From NCBI GenBank assembly GCA_021640185.1, contig JAJXDX010000104.1, forward strand, positions 863-6,987: a stretch of DNA of 6,125 nucleotides, given 5' to 3'. Source of the stretch: Oscillospiraceae bacterium. Lineage in GTDB: Bacteria; Bacillota; Clostridia; Oscillospirales; Acutalibacteraceae. The notes under the pieces were generated by a model, which was not told the DNA's origin, searched no databases, and saw only the letters and a list, made by a program, of their open reading frames with translations. Numbering within the stretch: the stretch's first letter is position 1; every line of letters starts with the position of its first letter. Of the stretch, positions 4,923-6,125 are shown one piece after another. A program made the translations under genes and the position numbers.

Positions 4923-6125
4923 TCTGTATTCCGATATCTATAACCCGGACGTCCTGACCTGTCTGGCCAACCTGTCCAACGACGAGGTATTCACCCCGCC
5001 GGACGTGGCGAATGCCATGCTCGATCAGCTCCCGCAGGAGCTGTTTGGCGATCCGAACACCAAATTTTTGGATCCGGCATGCAAAAGCGGCATTTTTCTG
5101 CGGGAGATCGCCAAACGGCTGCTGACCGGGCTTGAGCCGCTGATCCCGGATCTGCAGCAGCGCGTCGATCACATTTTTCATCACCAGATCTACGGCATCG
5201 CGATCACCGAGCTGACCAGTCTGCTCTCCCGCCGCAGCGTGTATTGCAGCAAATACCCGAACAGCGTGTATTCCGTGTCGCATTTTGGCGATGCCGAGGG
5301 CAATATCCGCTATAAGCGGATCGCCCACCGCTGGAAAAACGGGAAGTGCGTCTTTTGCGGCGCGGCGCAAAGCCAATACGCCCGGGACGACGTACTGGAA
5401 ACGCACGCCTATGAGCTGATCCACACCACCAAGCCGGAGGATATTTTCAAGATGAAATTCGATGTGATCATCAGCAACCCGCCGTATCAGTTGAGCGATG
5501 GGGGACAGGCTGCAAGCGCAAAATCAATATATCAACTTTTTGTAGAACAGGCAAAAAAGTTAGGCCCTCGCTATATGACGATGATCATTCCTGCAAGATG
5601 GTATTCAAATGGCAAGGGACAAGGAATGAAAGAATTTCGCAATACTATGTTGAACGATGAACATCTCTCATATCTAGTGGATTATAAGAACACTGCCGAT
5701 TGTTTTCCGGGCGTAAATATCGCTGGTGGCGTTTGCTATTTTTTGTGGGAACGTGAATATCGCGGCCCGTGCCACGTAGTTAACCTATCGGGATCAAATA
5801 CAGCCACATCCAAATCGACAGAACGATATTTGAATGAATTCGATGTCCTAGTTCGAGATAATATAGCATTGCAGATCATCCGAAAGGTAAATGCGGCTAA
5901 GGCCCCGATGCTCAATGAACTTGTAAAACCGTATAGCTATTTTGCCGTCAGAAGTTTTGAGAGAGGTGGTGTCAGGAAAAACAAGTCCGACGTTACGCTT
6001 ATTTCAAGTGACGGAAAAGGTTATTTTGATATAAGTAAAATCAAAGACAAAGACGAAATACTTGGAAAATACAAGGTTATTATAACCTATGCTATGTCTG
6101 GCGGAAACAAACCATCTGCGGACGG
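4912..6125 (+). CDS. Eco57I-type N6-adenine DNA methylase (C-terminus beyond window)
   Basis: Of this gene 404 codons are visible and it remains open at the right edge. ATG 4912 has AGGAGG (4896-4901) 10 nt upstream and overlaps the preceding gene. The protein shows EVFTPPDVANAMLDQL (25-40), motif I as FLDPACKSGIFLREI (52-66), IYGIAITELTSLLSRRSVY (93-111), one CxxC with nearby His (C146, C149), and the catalytic motif IV NPPY at 189-192 followed by QLSDGG. TMIIPARW (~223-230) and ECFPGV-like DCFPGVNIAGGVCYFLW (~263-279) follow. Family members transfer a methyl group from SAM to adenine N6; many are part of restriction-modification systems. Motif I has Lys58 where Gly is usual, which may explain the need for the SAM-motif partner encoded just upstream (inference). 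Base composition drops sharply from about base 5505 on, just after NPPY, as if the downstream recognition region came from another source. A helicase or nuclease gene may follow outside the window. Confidence 0.9.
   Translation, partial: MSNDLYSDIYNPDVLTCLANLSNDEVFTPPDVANAMLDQLPQELFGDPNTKFLDPACKSGIFLREIAKRLLTGLEPLIPDLQQRVDHIFHHQIYGIAITELTSLLSRRSVYCSKYPNSVYSVSHFGDAEGNIRYKRIAHRWKNGKCVFCGAAQSQYARDDVLETHAYELIHTTKPEDIFKMKFDVIISNPPYQLSDGGQAASAKSIYQLFVEQAKKLGPRYMTMIIPARWYSNGKGQGMKEFRNTMLNDEHLSYLVDYKNTADCFPGVNIAGGVCYFLWEREYRGPCHVVNLSGSNTATSKSTERYLNEFDVLVRDNIALQIIRKVNAAKAPMLNELVKPYSYFAVRSFERGGVRKNKSDVTLISSDGKGYFDISKIKDKDEILGKYKVIITYAMSGGNKPSAD

Overview
The window looks like chromosomal DNA of a GC-rich Firmicute, most likely a gut-type Clostridia. 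This is an inference from strong purine-rich Shine-Dalgarno sites, SigA-type promoters with extended -10 elements, and the gene families present (a membrane-anchored XRE regulator, a short Firmicutes-style ADP-ribosylglycohydrolase, and a two-gene N6-adenine methylase locus). Most of the window is GC-rich. The last ~600 bases are clearly AT-richer.

Left part (1-2861), all transcribed leftward. A gene at 1791-2861 encodes a protein with an XRE helix-turn-helix, one membrane span, an Ala/Lys/Thr-rich linker and a Cys-containing C-terminal domain. A near-perfect hairpin terminator (1740-1775) follows it. A separate extended -10 promoter (1705-1733) then serves an apparent two-gene operon: an ADP-ribosylglycohydrolase (873-1682) and, 45 bp further, a protein (827 to beyond base 1) made of two 108-residue-period repeats that resemble winged-helix (LOTUS/OST-HTH-like) domains.

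Middle part (2862-4214). A divergent intergenic region leads to a rightward tyrosine recombinase gene (3089-3931). The whole interval between the recombinase stop codon and the methylase Shine-Dalgarno is occupied by a compact DNA element. Two 26-bp inverted repeats (3933-3958 and 4173-4198, 25/26 matching, each itself a palindrome around an asymmetric centre) bracket 214 bp. That segment holds a very strong promoter (TTTACA, 17 bp, TGCTATAAT) plus several terminator hairpins. This is the architecture of an invertible-promoter phase-variation switch.

Right part (4215-6125). Two overlapping rightward genes encode a methylase-like protein with a SAM-binding motif but no catalytic NPPY (4215-4922), and a larger Eco57I-type N6-adenine methylase with NPPY (4912 to beyond the window). 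They are probably the start of a restriction-modification or related defence locus.

How the parts work together (inference): the recombinase flips the promoter. In the orientation given here the promoter points left, antisense to the recombinase gene, and two terminators face the methylase genes, so the locus is read as OFF. Inversion would place the promoter upstream of the methylase operon, with a terminator behind it. A second point of interest is an abrupt composition change inside the large methylase just after the NPPY motif, suggesting that its downstream, probably target-recognition, half has been exchanged.
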